The notes beneath the pieces are model-generated. The model was given only the letters and a program-made list of their open reading frames with translations. It had not been told where the DNA came from and made no database searches. A DNA stretch of 64,000 nt from Diprion similis (taxonomy: Eukaryota > Arthropoda > Insecta > Hymenoptera > Diprionidae): assembly GCF_021155765.1 (NCBI RefSeq), contig NC_060110.1, forward strand, positions 10,539,501-10,603,500. The letters run 5' to 3'. Of this stretch, positions 24,401 to 37,587 are shown piece by piece; position 1 is the stretch's first letter; each line of letters begins with the position of its first letter. Both the position numbers and the translations under genes were made by a program.

Positions 24401-27128
24401 GGAAAAAGACAAGCAAAAATAATTGAACTATTCCTGATAAATTTTTCTGATTCGGTATTAAAAATCCTAATTTGCAAAATTCCATCAGTAAAATTTTTGG
24501 TAATATACAATTCATAATAATAAACCGATCACAGAAGTTTCCAGTATTTTTTTTTTTTAATACAAAATCTTTGAGCAGATTGTTCCTATTTGTCTAATGT
24601 TTTCAACAATATTTATTTCCCCGCATATTATATTTTAGTTTTCACTTCAATTCAATTTCGAAAAAACTACTTTAAAATATAGAAATATAAATAATTATAT
24701 TTATTTTGCTGCTAATTGGTAATTGCGACACTAAACTGGGTTGAGATGATTATTTCGTCAATCGGAAGCGCCTAACTTCAACTATACATTTCTCTGTAAA
24801 GTCATACTACCTCCTAAATTTTGAGACAATGATTTTTTTACGTGATATTATAAAATTGACAACCGACATAATTATTTCCACGGACAAATAAACATCTATA
24901 ATCACACAATTTCTCCTAAACAATTTCGATTGGAATCCCGATTGATGTTAACGGACACAAGTTTACGATACCGTAATAAATGATTTATTTATAGCTTTGA
25001 AGGGTAATGAAATTTTTCCGTGAGCAACATAACGTCTCATAAACGTATGTGAAATAAACCATTGAAAAATAACATTTACACCGGTTTCCAAATGGACGTC
25101 GGTGTGTCAGCTTCGGTGTAGATTTCTCTCTTTGTCAGTGCAAAAACCGCTAGCAGGTTTATATAGCGAAACTGTTTTTCCAGCAGTAAAGTGCATACAT
25201 AGTTGTACATAGAAGAGGATAAACACGGTTTGTTTTACGGGAGAACACGTTTCGCCGTATAACTACACCATTTACCAATTGTTAAATTCGTTATCTGCTC
25301 GGCGCTGCCAGCGTAACCCAAAGAGCGATTACCTACCTGCGGGTTCAACTTTTAACGACAATTTGTCCACTTTACAGGCAGCAATTATAAACGGTATTGT
25401 ATTACCGTTTATCTGCATTCTCTCATAGTCTAGACAAAGCATTTTTCATAGAAGTAGGTATCCAACCTTTGCTGGTGTAAGTTAATTCGACAAACATCTA
25501 AATTTACACGTGATCGTATCATCGTGTTGCTTTCTTCGTTATTTCATTTCATGTCACGCGTATCACGAATCCTTTTTTTCACGCTTACATTTTCTTCTTG
25601 TCATATAATCTCTCCCATAAATTCAGGATATATCAAATACTCAATATTCGAAGACGAGTTAAAAACGATAACTCTAATTGCAGGTATTGTAAATGAACTG
25701 CAACTATTGATGAAGTTGGTTCATTGATTGCGGGTGAAAAGATGAATTGCCTACGAAGAAAAGTGATCATTTAGTTTTATCATTTTTTTTCATATCTCGT
25801 AATTTAATCTTTTAGCAGTAACCCAGAGCAATGCAATACCATTGCAAATAAAATTGAACATTCGACAAATTTACGTCACATAACCATCCAAGATATTCAA
25901 TCGAGTGTTCTGTTCAATCAGATTTTATAATGTGTATGATCATGACCGTAATTTGTGGACATTATTGATCATTGATGTGAACTTACGCTTCAATTTATCG
26001 CGAGTTAGAAAAAAACGAAATAAAGTTAGACACATTCGTATTTCCGATGTCTTCGCCCGACGGATCAAAAACTTTTACACGCAGTTCATTCAAACCCTGA
26101 TTCCTGAACTTTCAGATACTTTTCCACCAAAGTTTTTGCCCACTCAAAAGTTTCAAAGGGAAAACTAAATACACACACATATCAATGTGTATGACTTATT
26201 TTTCATAAGGCGACTTGAGGCGTCATCTGGCAAAGTTCGCGTTACGGCACTGCGAAAAGTCTTCCTTAAGCCGTGACTCTTTGATTCTATATATGAAGTA
26301 ATTTTATGTTTACTCAAATTGAAGAAACATGGCTTAACGCAGTACAATTTTCATTACTTCTCGCGTACAATATATGATTATTTAAAATTTGCAACAGTTT
26401 AATTCGTCTTATGCAAAACTTGCATTCAATGTTTCCAAAGAAAAAGGTTACTAAGCATCACTGAAACCTCTATTCACATCTACACTACCTACTTCGTTTT
26501 ACATTTTTACGTTGCCTCAATTGTTTTCCCATTTGTTTTTAATAAACGCAAAAATTATCCGACCAATTTGCACGAAACTTGCACCAATGTCTGCCTCATG
26601 TCTGCAGGAGTAGGTAAACATAGGCTATGATATTTGAAAAAAATCAATGTGGAAAAGCAATTTGCTGCTTGAAAGAAGTAATTAATAATTATTAATTATT
26701 CGCTTTCAGTTACTAAGCTGAAGAATAACTGGGTGAAAAATAATTAACTTTCAAAAACAAGGGTGGTCCATGTAAAGTATTTACTTCGTAAAATGTGACG
26801 CGCTAGAACCGAGGGGAGATTTTAATTTACCGATGCATAATCCCGCACAATAAATACTCTGATCCTTCCATGATTGATTAACATAATTTTACGAAAACTT
26901 CTATACCCATGAGTGCACTTGCTTACTACTGATTATGGAAGACTGAATTAAACTGATCATGTGTTTTCTTAATTGAAAAAAAAAACAGGTACAGTGCGAA
27001 TTCCTCTCCATCTTCAGTCGAGCCGATGCATTGCCGGTGGAAACGGTGCCGGGACGAGATTTCCCGTCCACCACCGGGGTCACGGAAAGAGGTGGAGAAC
27101 CTCGCAGAACCGGGGACACGTATCCTGA
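6409..27128 (+). CDS. TkR99D: Tachykinin-like peptide receptor, 99D type (3' part; 5' exons off-window)
   Basis: This is a rhodopsin-family G-protein-coupled receptor for insect tachykinins, a plasma-membrane protein of neurons and gut. Four exons are visible: 6409-6559, 21153-21349, 23807-23952 and 26989-27128, the last ending in TGA. All have AG/GT borders and compatible phases. Exon 1 carries TM5 ([13 protein letters not shown]) and intracellular loop 3, ending NIRSKRR. Exon 2 carries TM6 with the CWLPFH motif and TM7 with [11 protein letters not shown]. Exon 3 gives helix 8 with a cysteine and the tail signature [10 protein letters not shown], which is what points to 99D over 86C. Exon 4 gives a basic tail that stops after NRGHVS. 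TM1-TM4 and the DRY motif are missing because the window starts too late. The 14.6 kb first intron is unusually large next to the other genes here. The identity of the last exon's reading frame is less certain than that of the first three exons. Confidence 0.9.
9481..9690 (+). repeat. Diverged dispersed repeat, copy 1
   Basis: This stretch aligns by eye, in the same orientation, with 23165-23372. Shared blocks include TTATTGCAGT/CTATTGCGGT, CTGATGTTGG/CTGATATTGG, GGCTTTATT/GGACTTTATT, TAGACTAA, and TTGTATCATATTTTCT against TTGTATCACATTTTCT. Spacing is kept with small gaps. It looks like an old interspersed element of unknown class. Confidence 0.5.
16926..17161 (-). CDS. Candidate two-exon nested gene fragment, unknown function
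   Basis: On the - strand, exon A (17161 down to 17120) opens with ATG and encodes [15 protein letters not shown] 97-bp intron (17119-17023) follows, with a GTGAGA donor and an ATTTTCAG acceptor. Exon B (17022-16926) continues in phase with [20 protein letters not shown] and then [12 protein letters not shown], ending at a strong GTAAGT donor in phase 1. Only this frame is open across exon B. The frame is also open for 16 codons upstream of the ATG, so the true start could lie further 5'. I could not find a convincing next exon or stop and do not recognise the protein. It may be a real small gene inside the TkR99D intron, a decayed gene, or chance. Confidence 0.35.
21409..21426 (+). repeat. 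Poly-C tract (18 C)
   Basis: Uninterrupted C run in a TkR99D intron, just left of the foldback element. A second C run of 17 bases lies at 13187-13203. Lengths may be affected by sequencing or assembly error. Confidence 0.8.
21488..21739. repeat. Long imperfect inverted repeat (foldback element candidate)
   Basis: The left arm (about 21488-21582) contains ACACGTGCCTCAAAGCTC, GATGGAAAATACAT and TTTATAACCACTTACTT. The right arm (about 21653-21739), reverse complemented, contains ACACGTGCCTCAAGGCTC, AATGGAAAATACAT and TTTATAACCAGTTACTT in the same order. The loop is about 70 bases. It sits in the TkR99D intron about 140 bp after the TM7 exon's donor and next to an 18-base C run. I see no clear target-site duplication. 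Confidence 0.6.
23165..23372 (+). repeat. Diverged dispersed repeat, copy 2
   Basis: Partner of 9481-9690, in the same orientation and in the next TkR99D intron. See that entry for shared blocks. Further copies elsewhere in the genome are expected but cannot be seen here. Confidence 0.5.
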
Positions 27129-30100
27129 CAAGAGCAAGACTCTTCCCAACAACTTCAGCAAAACCGAGTTCACACTTGGATTTGAAAGTAAAACTTTGCG
27201 CGCAGTCGCCACTTTCTATCGTGCACGAATCGATGCCAATTTTTAGGGGGAAAAGTAGAGAAAGAAGAAAAAAATTACTTGGCTCTTTAAGCATTTTGCA
27301 AATCGAAGTTCCTCTACTCGTCACATGAAAAATTTGCAATTCCAAAGCTGTACTGTATCCAAAGTTTATTCATCACTGATTAACGGAGTTCGATAAATGT
27401 AATCGTTACACGATCATTGTATCGTTAAGATGAATACAACACCGCTTTGAAATTCATTTGAAGGATAAAATGGTCTGCGAAGTTGAGAACGAATGAAATT
27501 AAGCTACGCGAATTGCAATCGGGGAAAAGCTTTATATAATTAGCAGATAATTATTACGAAAATGATTCTGACATCGTCAATCACGCTCGATCTGCGCAGA
27601 TGAGTATCCCAAGCAATTTCAATTGAATGATTACAGATTTTCAATATTAGCCAAATTGAGAGATCGGTGGAATTACACGTTTCGTCTAAACTCAAGCGCA
27701 TTTAATGATTCTCAAATACTCGTATATGCATAGGTATAATGTATGCCTATACACATTATGAATGCTTGAAAAGTTCAGACTTTACTGTCCATGCAATTCT
27801 TGTGACTAATCTTATAACCTCAGTTACACGCGACGTATTCGAACAATTGAATTTTGAGACAAAAGCGTTTTGAAACTTCCATGTTTGAATAGACGTGATG
27901 ACATACTTTGAATTACATTGAAAGCTGAATTTAAACCGAGATCTTCACACATTATACTTGTATATCTTGTGTATTGCAGACTTTCATCACTAGCAAAAGC
28001 TGTTATAAAATGAAAGAAAATTCTTCAAAGTTTTAGGTAAAATTATGACTATGAAGAGAATATTAATATTAATAATAATAATGATAATGATGATGATGAT
28101 GATGATTATAATGACAATGATGATAATTCCATATACAAAGACTATTGGACCAATGATCTACGTAGATATATATGTATATATATATTACATGCTACATTTT
28201 AGTAATTTTTAATAGAAAATCAAGCATCTGTTTTTTTAATTAATTTTCAAAGAGAGAAAATAAAATAAAATTGCCGTTAGAAATAGGAATATGTACTAGT
28301 ATACTTTTCAACGATTAATGCATGGTACTTGTTAAGTCGTAGTCTGTGTATAATACTTTTGCAAAATAATTGAGAAAGGGGAATCACTGTTGTTATACTC
28401 TACATGTATCGACAGCTAAATTCAAAGCAGAGCCGCGAATTTCAATGCGATTCTAGATGGCAGCATCGACTAAGGTCTAATATGAATACTTTGAATTGAC
28501 TTTACTTTTAGCGAGTGCAGGAATGAATTCATGAAATTGTAAAACCATATAAAAACCAAAAAACTTGCTTTGTTTTCAGATATGTGTAATCGTACCTACT
28601 GTAAAATACTGTACATATCATAGGTCGACGTCAACTATTGTCTAATTTCATACGACTCCGATTTAGTTTAGACCTTTTACCGAACGTCGTGACATCTTAT
28701 GGGTGTCGTCAATGTGATTATAATGTGTATGATACTTGCAAACAGAAGTATAAAATGCAGTACCAACACTTTGTGTATAGTAATGCTCGATTTTAATTCT
28801 CTGATCGGTATTATATATGTTATTACAATTTACGAAACCAGGGCCAATGCATAATGAATTTGATTTCCACCCAAAATCAGTTTAACAAATAGCATACAAC
28901 GTCCATTTATTTTTTGTAGCCCGAAAATATTACGTAACCGTTGTAAAAGAATTTCATGTACAATAGAATGTGTATACGGCTTTAAATAAAAGTGAATTTG
29001 GTAAAATTTTCAATACAAATTCTCAGCCATTACTGCGGAGTAAAAATACTCTGGGAAAACCAAACGCTTTTTAATAAATAATTCAGTGTGTAAATGAAAT
29101 TAAAAATACATAAATGAATAACTAAATGTTGTTAGTCTGTAGTAAATGAATTCACAGATACAATTGTAAGCGTAGGATTAAACTATGACATACGACAATT
29201 AAGTGGTGCATATAATATACGCAGGATAAACAGTATGTAATCATTTAAAAGAATAATCAATCGAGTTTCTATACAGCATATCATCCATTCGATAAACACA
29301 ATTACTCACAATCAGACAAATAAATTAATGCATAGTTTGTCATTCTACACAGTCACCGCAATCAAACGGTTTTTTATACGAATTTATTATTTCTTGATAG
29401 ACCTACAGATACGTGCATCCAAAGATTTACAAAGAGAGTCTAATAAGTTGGGGAAAAATAAACGGGAAAATGAAAACCAATAATAAAATGGATGAAAGGA
29501 ACGAGTTGATTATTTCGATCCAGTTGTACAGAAAAATAAACGTTAATCTCGAATGGATGATAGAAGACGAACCGACTGCTGGCATTCGGTAATTATGTCG
29601 AACCTACTTTATTATAAATTTAAGCGTATAACAAATTGTATACACACAAATTTAGTATAAGTATATCAACAGAAAAATGTACCGTCGCTATATCTAAAAC
29701 AATATCCTTGTATAAGGGTATAAATAGTTGAATAAAAGCCATACACGTGTAAGTATATATATATTTGTTACGTGATTTGATGATTATCTGGTATCGTATT
29801 CCTCATAGAACTGTTAAAAATAAAAACAAAAAAAATAAAATCTAACGAAGAAATATATGATGTGAAGATTGAAATTAGTCTTGTAAGACTGCAAAAACAA
29901 AAAATAAGTATAACTTCTAAGAGAATGGCAAGATTAAAATTTCAGCACAACACGTTCTTACCCTTTTGAAAACTATTAATGCCACGGTATGATTTGAATT
30001 TGTATAACCTGTCATAGTATTATAAACCTGACTATCTACTGTAAGTTGTACATCTCATTGTAATCAAATATCGTGTTCTGTATGACTGTATCCTGGAAGA

Positions 30101-30424
30101 TGCATCAATAAAATATCTTATTTTTTAAATCCACCAACTAATGTAATATATTTATACTTAAGTTTCGTCGCAATAGTTTAATTGACGGAAAAAATATAAT
30201 GGTGACTGTAATCACAGACTGTTCAACACCTGCGTAAATTAAAATACCTTATTTGTCAATCACTTTGGAGTTACATTGGTAGATAATTTAAATGAAACTA
30301 TGATTTTTTTACTTCTGCCTTCTGAGACTTTAATCAGCTCAACTTTAATACAATTTGATCGTACCAAAGTCAAGTTTCAAGTGTGACTCATGTTTCAGAA
30401 ACACGGCAAATAATACTCTGTCTT
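27129..30424. other. Convergent intergenic/3' region between TkR99D and peptide deformylase
   Basis: No coding gene is recognised. The stretch is strongly AT-rich and should hold the 3' UTRs of both flanking genes. Several AATAAA hexamers occur on the + strand far from the receptor stop (for example near 29733 and 30107), so the TkR99D poly(A) site cannot be assigned. An ATT/ATG-type trinucleotide repeat spans about 28061-28126 and a short TA-rich repeat lies near 28165-28185. Confidence 0.55.
28061..28126 (+). repeat. AAT/ATG trinucleotide microsatellite
   Basis: Runs of AAT units grading into GAT units with interruptions. A similar tract lies near 2171-2217. Confidence 0.75.
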
Positions 30425-32178
30425 CTACATTTTCCTATTGTAGTATCGCAATTCTATTCTACCGCAATTTTCATTTATTTTCTGCCATGCGGTACAGGTA
30501 AAAGTAGACGGGTCCATTTTATCTACGTATAACGCACCCTGGAAAAAATATATGACGCATGATTTATCTGAGAATCTCAATTCTTATTGTTAGGAACAAT
30601 AAAACGAGACTCAAGGTTAAAAGAATTAACAATTTCAAAGAAAAATAGGATCTCGCTTGAAAACGAAACGTTAGGAGCATGATAATAGTCAACTTTTACC
30701 GACCGAGTAAACTGCCAGTTATTTCAACTATTATCAAAGCCTATACAATATTATTACGTAAAATGTTCAAAGAATTTTTTCGTCCATACTAGAGTAACGC
30801 TAGAAACATGCACTCCTGCAATTGCTAGTTTACTCTAAGAGACATTTAACGCGGTCGATAAAGACTAAGTACTCGTAACGAAATTTGACAAAGTAAATGT
30901 GACGCATACTCCTAGATGGTCCATCTCGTGTTGGGCGATCCTAGCAGCCCATCCCGTCGCTTCCCAGGTAGAAGGTTTGCCAGTGGCATCGAGACCCGAA
31001 ACTGTAACAGCTCTGGACCTCGGAACCTCCGCGTCAAAACCGCGAATACTTTCACACCCCTCTGGAAACTTCAGTACCGAATAATCACGGACTTTCAAAG
31101 TTGGGTTGATAAACACTTGAAGCGGAAAGGGTTTCATTTCGCGTACTCTTATGGTATCCGCATCGTACGCTTCTAATTGCTTTTTTGTCACCTCAGCGAT
31201 AAAAATTTGCAAAGAAACTCCGACTTGAGGCGCTGCCAAGCCTGCAGCGTGGTAATGTCTCATTACGACTTTCATATGATCCAGCAACTGAAATTTGAGC
31301 GATATTCACAAGTTTTTTTAACGATCCAGCAAAAGTGAAATATGCCATTATCATTACGGTAATCTTTGTCTTCAAATACATATTTTGAATTAGTTTTATA
31401 GATATAAGTATATATTTCTTTTCATCAAATATTCAGCAGATACAAACTACCGACACATTTGTTTTTAAAGCACGAAGCAAACTTTGAAGCGTGCTTGTAT
31501 TGTAAACATTCACTCAATATTTATAAGCTCTTTAAACCTGATATTTCGATAGTAGCAAATTGACATCATTTTCAGTAAAATTCCAACAATAATTAGAACT
31601 GAAAAATGATCCACGAAAAGAATTCATTATGTAAGTAGGTAAAAAATACTTTCGATAGATCTGAAAATACTATTTCAAAATATGACCTAGTTCTTTACAA
31701 ACAGATCTGTACTCGAGAATTGTAGTTTTCAGGATTTTACTGAAGTGTAAGTTTTTAAAAAAAAACTTCATAACACGCAAGGAGATTCTCGTAAGAAACA
31801 ATTGAAAATTTTCAATTCCAGCCTGGTAAATCTGGAGAAATGCAGTAAAAGTCTACTATGTCTAATATCTTTATCGACTAATTGTAAATTATGAGAAATT
31901 TCTGACCGTAAGATGAAACGTCGTCAACTTTTGAAATTTTGTACCTTTTGAAATACTTTTTCCGTGATGATTTCCGGATCGACCGGCGACGCGCACGCCC
32001 TCAACACAGGGTCGCCAACTTGACAGATGTGGTGATATGGAGGATGCACCGGATTCCTGCCCAATAACGTTTGACAAACTTGCTTAACTTTGCGAAAACT
32101 GAGGTTTCTCCTGACCTCATTGTTGCCAAAAATCAGTCTGCGGAAGATCAAGGGATGGACACGAGCTGCCGGAGCCAT
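30425..32178 (-). CDS. PDF: Peptide deformylase, mitochondrial type (complete, 3 exons)
   Basis: This metallohydrolase removes the N-formyl group from nascent mitochondrially encoded proteins. Exons on the - strand are 32178-31945, 31287-30910 and 30538-30425; all introns are phase 0. They predict 241 residues, close to the human enzyme. All three family motifs are present: GLAAPQVG (about 94-101), EGCES (about 154-158) and HEMDH (about 198-202). They supply the metal ligands Cys and two His and the catalytic Glu. Exon 3 supplies the conserved GALYVDKMDPSTFTC strand and a tail ending YYNRKM. The N-terminus is basic, with FRRLIFGNNEVRRN, as expected for a mitochondrial presequence. I chose the ATG at 32178 because the open frame closes just upstream. 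The symbol means peptide deformylase, not the neuropeptide pigment-dispersing factor. Confidence 0.95.
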
Positions 32179-35100
32179 TGCCAACTCTTAGAAATGCCTA
32201 GAAAATATCTTTCGCTATTCCCAATCTCGATGTAGAGGGCCAACACTGGCGTCTGCTAAAGGAGCTTCAGAGAACAGTGTGCCTAATTTGGTAGCGCCTC
32301 CTAGCACGAAATAGATTTATGAAACTAGTTCTCAAGAAATCCTGGACGGTAAGTATGGGTGTCGATTACCGATCGGCACCTTACCGTGTGCGTCGCGAAA
32401 CCAGTCGGTAATACAGAGAGACATTAACCATAGCGAAGTGCCAGTGTAGTGGTCGAAACAGAACAAATCAGAAGCCTGTTATTGCAGCATGAATAAATGA
32501 TGAACAAAATTTGTATGCTTTCAATTTAGGGCTAGTATTATTCGTTGATACTCAGTTTTGAAGGTCTGGATGTATAACACCTAGTTTTTCATCTTTAGTA
32601 CATGAAATTCCGACTTTTCGTGAAAAGTGAAAATACTCGTAAACTGTTTAATATTTTTCAAATTCATGCATAGAACCTTGAAGCTGGTTCTTCAAGCTTT
32701 TCAAACCCCTATAACAAAGCATAGTTATCATCGATAAAAAGCGGTAGTTTTCAGATGAGTGTAATGTGTGTCCTAAGTGTAAACTATTCTGTAGAAAGAT
32801 ATTGTTTGGAAAAATATTCTCTAAAACAATTTTAGATGAAACAATAGAAAAATGTTCTGTAGAAACGAATTTGGAGAACATATTCTATAAGACACTTAAT
32901 CTATAGAATTGATTTTTGTAGAATCAAACCGCATTTTTTAAAATCTTTGATTGAATGGAGATGGTGAAGTGATGCACTTTTCATGGTGCAATAAGAATAT
33001 AACAGAATATTACTCACGCAATATACTTGGACCAAATTTTAGTTCACTTCAGATTGTCTGTGTCAGAATATGTTATTTTTTTTTCTCCATATTGTTGTTG
33101 TATTAATAAATGAACTGGGCAAACAAATAATAAATGGCGCATCAAATAAGCACAATTAATGAACGAATGTATATAGTTAGTGGGCAGCATTCAGTATCAG
33201 TCGTTTGATTGCTAAAATCATTTCCGAACAAAGCAACGATGTAATTAAAAATCATCAATCACATACCTTTCAACTTTTTCACTGCAGTGGTTGGTTTGCT
33301 CTCCACTTGCTTCTCAGAGATCGATTGATCGGCTTACCTAGTTTAGATCATTGCTCAGTGTGGTCTATAGCGCTGCGATGTAGTCTGCCTCTGTAATCAG
33401 GTAGCATATAACAATTTTTTTTTCAGTCTTTTATTTTCCATATGAATCCATGCACCATAGAAAATTTTTTATATTCTTCTACAATGTAATCAAGGGCTGT
33501 ATAGCAATAAATTTTAACTAAAAGTAAAAGACAAATACCTAAAAGTGGAAGTATCTGTTTTTCGTTCTTCCACGAGATTGTGAAAGTTCAGCATCTGCAT
33601 TCTGTTTTCCAACATTGATTGCTAGGATTACTGGATTTAAATATTCACGTATAACCTCAGTCAATCTTGCTGCAGTTTATTCCTGTAATCAGGGGAAACA
33701 CATAAAAAACAAAGCACCCTTGAATATATCAGTGGTCGAGTCTTCCTATCGGCTAACGTTCCAAGAAACTTGTTTTTTTATACACAAGGAACAATACTAT
33801 AATAGACCACGCGATAATAAATGTGCTAGTTACATTTTACGAACATGTGTGTTCACATGCGACATCGATCCGAGATCCGAAATCAGAGACGTGAACTCGA
33901 ACGAAAGTTACATTTTGCAAAATCCGTTTTATCAGTAAGTAAGACAGGAAACCGTACGAAAGATGATCCGGGCATTTTCTCGTCGCAAAACGCGGAGCGT
34001 AATCTCACTCTCGATCTGTCAATAATCTATTCAACAAACTTGAGAGAGCTAGATAAATTGCATACCGTAATAACACTCGATTCCAAGTTCACTCGTACGT
34101 TTTGTGCTATAGCTGGCTGCCCGAAAGGACTGAATAAACTTTCTGGCGACACACTACGCACTTACCATTAATCAGCGAACAAAGATTAAAAAAAAAAAAA
34201 AAACGACACACACGCAATGAAACAAGAAACGGTAACGGTGTAAAGAAACAATGAAAACTCGAGACATGAAACTCACCTTCGATATTCCCGGCTGTTGTTG
34301 TTTCAATGGGTAATTTTTACCTCGAACCACACGTCTACGATTATTCTATTAATTATCCTTTTATATCTATGATATTATTGCTATATTTCGCGAGGATGTC
34401 AGAATTTCATCAATTATCGAATGTAACTTTCTTTACAAAATCACCGCACAAATCACGTGACACAAACTGAAAAGGACGATCTAAATTTTGAACCGATGCC
34501 GCTATGGACTTTGGTTAACACACGTGGCTCCGCTCCGGCTGCTTGAAAACGAATAGCCGATAGCGGCGAATTGACGAATAGCGAACACCGAAATAGAGAT
34601 ATATATTTCAATAATAGCGAATCCCCGATGACGGCGAGTGACGCTTGCGAAAGCAAGTCTCGACCGGCCAACTGAAGATGACGAACTGCGTGCGGCGAAC
34701 GCGCGGAACGCGGCTCGAGTAATATGGAATTGCTCTTAGGATCAGGCGATTCGTAGAAATTGATGAAAAACAAAAGAATCGCAAACCTTGTCTTTTTTCA
34801 ATACATGAACACAGGATTGAAGTAAGAAGGGAATGTTACCGATGATATAGATTTCCTATATACTCGTATTTACCATTGGCTCGTCTCGTGTAACACGAAA
34901 ACCCAGTTTCAACCCTTCAATAATTATTCATTTATGCCGCAGTAGTATGATTTCCTAATGATTCTAAATTGTTCGGTTTCGACCACGACCGTGACACTTT
35001 GCTATGGTGATTATACACTGCATTATCTACTGCTTTCACGATGTGAAATACAGCGGAGAATTAGTCGCTAACGTAAACGGCATATATACCGGTACTACAA

Positions 35101-35561
35101 ACGCCTACTGGACTACGATTTTATAGGAACTAGTATAGGTGACGACACTTGTTGATGCACTTCTGATTGAGAAATAAAATGCAATCCACTCTGGTGGTAT
35201 GTGACTTAAATTCGAACCGGGAAAAATTATTTTAATCTGCTTCGATGCGTTAAAAATATTTCATGTTGACATCACGGATGTAAAAAAAAAATTTTCTACA
35301 TGAAATGACGTTCTTTCTGTAAGAGAATTATTTTCTATTCTATTCTATCTATTTAGTAATTTTATCTGATAAAGTACACAGACTTACGACACACGTGGGT
35401 TTTGAATTTTAGGTGAAACTTTTTGTGTTGACCAGTAGGTAAGTCAGCAGGTGCATACGTTGGGCGCTGTCTATACGTACTGTAGGTTCGACGGTCTAAC
35501 CAGCACTGTGATCTTCATGCTTCACACTGCTTCTTTACGTGGAGTGGTTAAATCATAGAAA
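32179..35561. other. Divergent intergenic region between deformylase and GOS28
   Basis: No protein domain is recognised. About 34450-34760 is clearly richer in CpG than its surroundings and looks promoter-like. At 34278, read on the - strand, there is a good donor context (TATCGAAG|GTGAGT) that could end a non-coding first exon. Two overlapping + strand open frames (33615-33938 and 33845-34171) have no recognisable similarity and are not called. Confidence 0.4.
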
Positions 35562-37587
35562 ATGGCAACTGTAGCAGGTGCTATCGGATGGGAAGGTATT
35601 TATTGACAATATAAATTAGGTGTTGAATAAAATCTCATAATACAATAGCGTCAAATTATGAAATGAAAGTTGCATTTTTCCTCGTATGATATTCCAAGTG
35701 GGAATCCCATAATTCTTCACTCCTATTCAATGCTGTCGCCCACTTTAACTTTTGACAGATCTCATATTATATGTATAGCGTATCGCGTCAAATGACCCGA
35801 AATGAATACATTCCAATTTACGTGAATTTAATAATCTAAGTGGCATACCCTGCATGAAGATCATACTTATATTTATCACTATGATATCTGTACAATTTAT
35901 CGCTCCCTTTTCCGAGCTACACGTAAACATTGAATAATCAACCATCTACAGTCACACCATAATATATAAACGTCTCATTATCTGCGCCGTAATAAAACAA
36001 AAGACTCATCTCAATAACGGTCCTGCTCTACACAAAGTTCATACTCTGCTGTGTAAATTAAGAAAACATTTTAATATAAATCATAGATAAGTTATTGCAC
36101 TTTTGAATTACTTTCAGAACTAAGAAAACAAGCTCAGCACCTTGAAAATGAAATTGATGCGAAACTTGATGCTTTCAATAAATTGGGTGTCAAAGCAGGA
36201 TCCGCTCACTCTAGTAGCGATACCGTTCCTCTGCTCGATGAGGAGCATGTGTTTGAAAATATGGCTACAGAGATAGAATCGTTATTCGCCAAGGTAAATA
36301 AAATAATTTCACTTAGCCTGCATCATGTAATTCTTGAAGTATGGCACTGACTTCATTAGCAAACAACCAATTAGTTTACTGTTACGTTCATGTGTGCTTT
36401 TAATTTTGCTAATCTCAATGAAAAAATAGGTGGAATATAGAAATAGTGCTTGTGAGATTGCTTTTGTTATTGATTCCAGTTATCTGCAGTAAATGACAAA
36501 ATGAGTGAAATAAAACCTGATGGAGGGAATATGTTGCATAGGATACAACGTCACAGAGAAATTTTAAAAGATTACAAGTTGGAATTCAACAAAACTCAAA
36601 ATAATTTCATCGCCAGACGTGACAGAGAAGATTTGCTAAGCAGTGTGCGGAAAGAAATTGAGTATGAACAAAAAAATCTGAATTGTATTTTTTTTTCACA
36701 GTCCTCTTATGAAATATGTTATTTACAGTTTGAATACACTTCAAAATCCGAACTCTGGCAGGTATCAGCAGAATTTGCAAAAGTATAAAAATAAGGCGAT
36801 AGGGCAAAATTTTCATTGCCAAGTTATGTGTGAAACCAATGAAAAAGTATCCTGACTAATTCAAAGGAAAAAATACGATCGATATATGTATTATAAATCT
36901 TTGCCGTGTTCAAATTTTGTGTGATTCAAAATTGGAGTTTAAATAACTGATTTGAGTGACGTCAGATTAATGAAATTATACTAATTCTTCTTTTAAGAAT
37001 GTTGTTGTACATTCTAAAGTCACAGTATTCAAATAGTCATCAATAATGACAATCGCTATAAAAATTATTTTTTATGAATGTAACTAGGTGTTGTTAAATT
37101 TCAGTAACTATAAGAGTGGCAGTGGCCTCAATAGGAGAGACCAATACTTGAAAGAGAGTCAGCACTTACACAAGTGAGTATTATTTGCAAGCAGTCAACA
37201 TTTATTCTGTTGACTGTATACAATAGTGAGATTGCACTGAACCTTTGGAGGTAAAGAAATGTCACAAACAAAACCTTACGTGCTAACAATAACTCCGTAT
37301 ATTCCTTATTTAATTTTAAAATTATGAAATGACATTTATTCTATTTCAGCTCCGATCGATTGGTTAATGACCAAATAAGTATAGCAGTTGAAACACGAGA
37401 GCATTTGGTATCTCAACGTCACACATTCAAACGGATTCAAACCCGTTTCAACGACATCTCCAATCGATTTCCAGCTGTGAACAGTTTACTACAAAGAATA
37501 AATATTCGAAAACGCCGTGACTCTATTATTTTAGGACTGATTATCGGTTTTTGTACATTTCTGATGCTACTTTATGCATTTCATTAA
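35562..37587 (+). CDS. GOSR1: Golgi SNARE GOS28 (complete, 5 exons)
   Basis: This Qb-SNARE works in ER-Golgi and intra-Golgi vesicle fusion and is anchored in the Golgi membrane by its C-terminus. Exons are 35562-35595, 36118-36293, 36480-36661, 37105-37173 and 37350-37587, with consistent phases, giving 232 residues. The N-terminus reads MATVAGAIGWEELRKQA, followed by the family block LENEIDAKLDAFNKLG and the PLLDEEHVFENMATEIESLF helix. Exon 3 holds RIQRHREILKDYKLEFNKTQ. The last exon holds the SNARE helix with NRFPAVNSLLQRINIRKRRD and a single membrane anchor (LGLIIGFCTFLMLLYAF) two residues before the end. The start is the first ATG and matches the family N-terminus. Note that the reading frame running past 36661 to 36788 is intron read-through; the donor GTATGA at 36662 restores the conserved IDNYKSGSG sequence. 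Confidence 0.96.

Noticed and set aside
33615-34171. Two overlapping + strand frames of 107-108 codons
   Set aside because: No recognisable motifs or splice structure; composition looks random.
36662-36788. Continuation of the GOS28 exon 3 frame
   Set aside because: Family alignment breaks at the GTATGA donor and resumes in the exon at 37105, so this is intron read-through.
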